Of a DNA stretch of 6,934 nucleotides, positions 4,792-6,934 are shown piece by piece. The DNA comes from an uncultured Desulfovibrio sp. (GTDB lineage: Bacteria > Desulfobacterota > Desulfovibrionia > Desulfovibrionales > Desulfovibrionaceae): the NCBI GenBank assembly GCA_947177645.1, contig CAMWVJ010000058.1:1-6934 (forward strand), written 5' to 3'. A model generated the notes under the pieces. It made no database searches and was not told where the DNA came from. It was given only the letters and a program-made list of their open reading frames with translations. Position 1 is the first letter of the stretch. Each line of letters starts with the position of its first letter. Position numbers and translations under genes: made by a program.

Positions 4792-5787
4792 TCAGCCCGC
4801 GTATTCCGGCGCAAGCACGCAGCGCGGCGGGAAGTCCCCGGGCAGGTCCAGCAGGGGCCGGTCGGCGAGCATGGCGCAGATGCCGGGCATGAGGGCCGCG
4901 TCCCAGGGGATGATGTCGTAGATCTCGCCCGGGCCGCCCAGAGGCAGGTCTTCCACCCGGCCGTCGTCGTGGAGCAAAAAGAGGCACATGCCGCCGCCGT
5001 CCTCCTGATGGCGGCGCGACGAGCCGCCAAGGAGCCAGCCGCCCTCCACGCGCAATGCCCCGCGCAGGAAGTGGCTTTGCGTCACGGGCCAGCGGGCGTC
5101 CTCGCGCAGGCCGCCATGCCCGTCCTCCACATAGCGGAAGAACATGCCCCGCGCCGAGGAGCAGCACCAGACCGCGCCCTCCCATTGGGCCAGCGAATGC
5201 GGGCAGTCGAGGCCCTGTGCCGCCACGCGCGCGATGGTGCGCCCTTCGTGGCGGCGCAGGTGGAAGAGGCAGCCCAGGCCCTCGGCCTGCCACGACGGGA
5301 AGTCGCGCTTGAGGCCCGCGAAGGGCTGGTAGTTGAAGGCCGAGACGAGCAGGCCGCCCTTCCAGCTGATGAAGTCATTGAGGTGGATGGCGTCCGGCGG
5401 CAGAGGCGGCCGGCCGTCGTCCTGAGCGGCCGCTTCCAGCCAGCCCTCCAGCGGCGAGAGCGAGAAGAGCGCCTTCATGCCCCCGAGCACGAGCACGCGC
5501 GAATTGCCCGTGTCGGCCACGCCCAGGGCCGCGCCGCCGGCAAAGTCCAGCGGCTTCACGCTGTGCGCGAGGTTCTCGTGCGGGCCCGGGAGCGGCAGCA
5601 GGGTAACGCCCGCGGCGTCCAGCCGCTGCACCACATTGTCCGTGGCCACCCAGAGGGCGCCCTGGTGCACGCAGATACCGCAGGCTCTGAGCACGTTGCC
5701 CGGGCAGTACCAGAAGGGCACGCGTTTCGCGAGGTCATAGCCCACCAGCGAGACGCTGCTGTTGACGCAGCCGAGCAGGACGCGCAT
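4792..5787 (-). CDS. Beta-propeller-like protein resembling DUF4915/TIGR03032, function unknown
   Basis: A 331-residue protein with no signal peptide or membrane segment. It shows recurring short strand patterns like NHL/SMP-30 propeller blades: GALWVATDNVVQRLD (43-57), GVADTGNSRVLVL (89-101), HLNDFISWKGGLLVSAFN (135-152), CPHSLAQWEGAVWCCSSARG (195-214), FLRGALRVEGGWLLGGSSRR (240-259) and GEIYDIIPWD (287-296). The HS..W.G.LW..S..G, FLRG and GxS.R signatures recall the DUF4915/TIGR03032 family, whose function I do not know. This is pattern recognition, not a search result. It starts 3 nt after the leuB stop, with a GGGGG tract inside the leuB end as a possible ribosome-binding site, so translation is probably coupled to leuB. 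It could be a ligand-binding or sugar-lactonase-like propeller. A role in leucine synthesis is not supported by anything in its sequence. Confidence 0.8.
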   Translation of the reverse strand: MRVLLGCVNSSVSLVGYDLAKRVPFWYCPGNVLRACGICVHQGALWVATDNVVQRLDAAGVTLLPLPGPHENLAHSVKPLDFAGGAALGVADTGNSRVLVLGGMKALFSLSPLEGWLEAAAQDDGRPPLPPDAIHLNDFISWKGGLLVSAFNYQPFAGLKRDFPSWQAEGLGCLFHLRRHEGRTIARVAAQGLDCPHSLAQWEGAVWCCSSARGMFFRYVEDGHGGLREDARWPVTQSHFLRGALRVEGGWLLGGSSRRHQEDGGGMCLFLLHDDGRVEDLPLGGPGEIYDIIPWDAALMPGICAMLADRPLLDLPGDFPPRCVLAPEYAG

Positions 5788-5790
5788 GGC

Positions 5791-6879
5791 CTAGCCCCCG
5801 ATGCGGTGGATGCGCTCGCACACGGCCGCGCCCATGGCCGCGCAGCCCACGAGGGTCTTGCCCGGCTCCATGATGTCGGCCGTGCGGAAGCCGTCGGCGA
5901 GGGTGCGGCGCACCGCGGCCTCGATGCAGTCCGCCTCCTCCGGCAGGTGCAGCCCGAGCCGCAGCAGCATGGCCCCGGAGAGGATGGTCGCCAGCGGGTT
6001 GGCCTTGTCCTCGCCCGCGATGTCCGGCGCGGAACCGTGGATAGGCTCGAAGAGGCCCGGGCCGCTGGCGCCCAGCGAGGCCGAGGGCAGCATGCCGAGC
6101 GAGCCGGTGATGACCGAGGCCTCGTCCGAGAGGATGTCGCCGAAGATGTTGCCCGTGAGGATGACATCGAACTGTGAGGGGTCGCGCACGAGCTGCATGG
6201 CGGCATTGTCCACATAGAGGTGCGAGAGCTCGATGGCGGGATATTCCTTGTGCGTCTCGAGCACCACCTCGCGCCAGAGCCGCGAGGTCTCGAGCACGTT
6301 GCTCTTTTCCACGGAGCAGACCTTTTTGCGCCGCCCGAGGGCCGTCTCGAAGGCCACCTTCGCGATGCGGCGGACCTCCTCCTCGTTGTAGATCATGGTG
6401 TTGTAGCCCGTGCGCAGGCCGTCGCGCACTTCCTGGCCGCGCGGCTCGCCGAAATAGATGTCGCCCGTGAGCTCGCGCACCACGATGAGGTCAAGGCCGC
6501 GCGCCGCGATGTCCGCCCGGAGCAGGCAGGCGCCGGCGAGCTCGGGGAAGAGCATGGCGGGCCGCAAATTGGCGAAGAGCCCCAGCGCCTTGCGGATGCC
6601 GAGCAGGCCGCGCTCCGGCCGCTTCTGCGGCGCGAGGCCGTCCCACTTGGGGCCACCCACCGAGGCGAGGTACACCGCGTCCGACTCGAGGCACTTGGTC
6701 ACGGTCTCCTGCGGCAGTGGCTCGCCGCACTGGTCCACGGCCGCGCCGCCGATGAGCGCGTCCACGAAGGTGAACTCATGGTGGAAGCGCCTGGCCACGG
6801 CCTTGAGCGCGGCCACGCCCTGCGCCAGGATCTCCGGGCCGATGCCGTCGCCCGGCAAGAGACAGATGCGTGCGTCCAT
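5791..6879 (-). CDS. leuB: 3-isopropylmalate dehydrogenase
   Basis: A 362-residue cytosolic NAD-dependent beta-decarboxylating dehydrogenase. It oxidises (2R,3S)-3-isopropylmalate to 2-oxoisocaproate, the last step of leucine synthesis before transamination. The full family signature is present: GDGIGPEI (10-17), SVGGPKWD (73-80), substrate arginines R96, R106 and R135, Y142 in the TGDIYFG segment, K192, and the metal-binding D224, D248 and D252. The NAD-binding [13 protein letters not shown] is at 277-289. These align with the catalytic residues known from the Thermus enzyme. Length and ends are normal. The ATG at 6879 is one nucleotide past the leuD stop, with GGAGGG inside the leuD end, so the two are probably coupled. 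I see no truncation or missing residue. Confidence 0.97.
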   Translation of the reverse strand: MDARICLLPGDGIGPEILAQGVAALKAVARRFHHEFTFVDALIGGAAVDQCGEPLPQETVTKCLESDAVYLASVGGPKWDGLAPQKRPERGLLGIRKALGLFANLRPAMLFPELAGACLLRADIAARGLDLIVVRELTGDIYFGEPRGQEVRDGLRTGYNTMIYNEEEVRRIAKVAFETALGRRKKVCSVEKSNVLETSRLWREVVLETHKEYPAIELSHLYVDNAAMQLVRDPSQFDVILTGNIFGDILSDEASVITGSLGMLPSASLGASGPGLFEPIHGSAPDIAGEDKANPLATILSGAMLLRLGLHLPEEADCIEAAVRRTLADGFRTADIMEPGKTLVGCAAMGAAVCERIHRIGG

Positions 6880-6880
6880 C

Positions 6881-6934
6881 CTAGTTTCCCTCCTCCAGCC
6901 GCTGTTTCACATAGCCCACGAGGCCGCCGCTGGC
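6881..6934 (-). CDS. leuD: 3-isopropylmalate dehydratase small subunit, C-terminal end only
   Basis: Only the last 17 codons and a TAG stop (6881-6883) are inside the window; they read [21 protein letters not shown]-x-x-YVK-x-RL tail is typical of the shorter LeuD/aconitase swivel-domain subunits that pair with LeuC to isomerise 2-isopropylmalate to 3-isopropylmalate. The position directly ahead of leuB, with a 1-nt gap, agrees with this. The call relies on a short tail and context, because the diagnostic swivel-domain core is off the right edge. Confidence 0.75.
   Translation of the reverse strand, partial: ASGGLVGYVKQRLEEGN

Noticed and set aside
4633..6177. Plus-strand open frame of 514 codons opposite the propeller gene and leuB
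   Set aside because: Same reason: Arg/Ala/His-rich composition with no motif, opposite a clear leuB and a convincing neighbour.

Overview
This 6.9 kb, high-GC window looks like chromosome from a Gram-negative anaerobe, most likely a Desulfovibrio-type desulfobacterium. That assignment rests on composition, the leuD-leuB arrangement and the mix of families; it is an inference without a phylogenetic marker. Every protein-coding gene I accept lies on the minus strand, so the window reads functionally from right to left.

Right block (about 4792-6934): the last 17 codons of leuD, then leuB (3-isopropylmalate dehydrogenase), then an uncharacterised beta-propeller-like protein resembling the DUF4915/TIGR03032 family. 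Junctions of 1 and 3 nt make this a translationally coupled leucine-biosynthesis operon with an unexpected last gene. Next come a plausible promoter and a structured leader, then a cupin-type AraC-family regulator (3830-4624).

Middle (2994-3829): about 840 bp without a credible gene, but full of structure. It holds two 86%-identical ungapped 124-bp repeats with terminal inverted repeats, a symmetrical hairpin with T-runs on both sides, and a second A/T-cored hairpin. It also holds a GACAAA operator-like site with 21-bp direct-repeat spacing, a candidate promoter and a 15-nt-arm leader hairpin. This is the least explained part of the window.

Left block (1-2993): a probable operon running leftward: a CoA-acylating aldehyde dehydrogenase of the methylmalonate/malonate-semialdehyde dehydrogenase type, a secreted substrate-binding protein of the nitrate/sulfonate/taurine (SsuA/TauA/NMT1) superfamily, and the N-terminus of its ABC ATPase. 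The permease would be expected beyond the left edge. Strong hairpins lie in both intergenic gaps, on either side of the binding-protein gene. The simplest reading is that a small organic anion or amine (possibly a sulfonate) is imported and an aldehyde derived from it is oxidised to an acyl-CoA, perhaps under control of the adjacent AraC regulator. The substrate cannot be read from the sequence.
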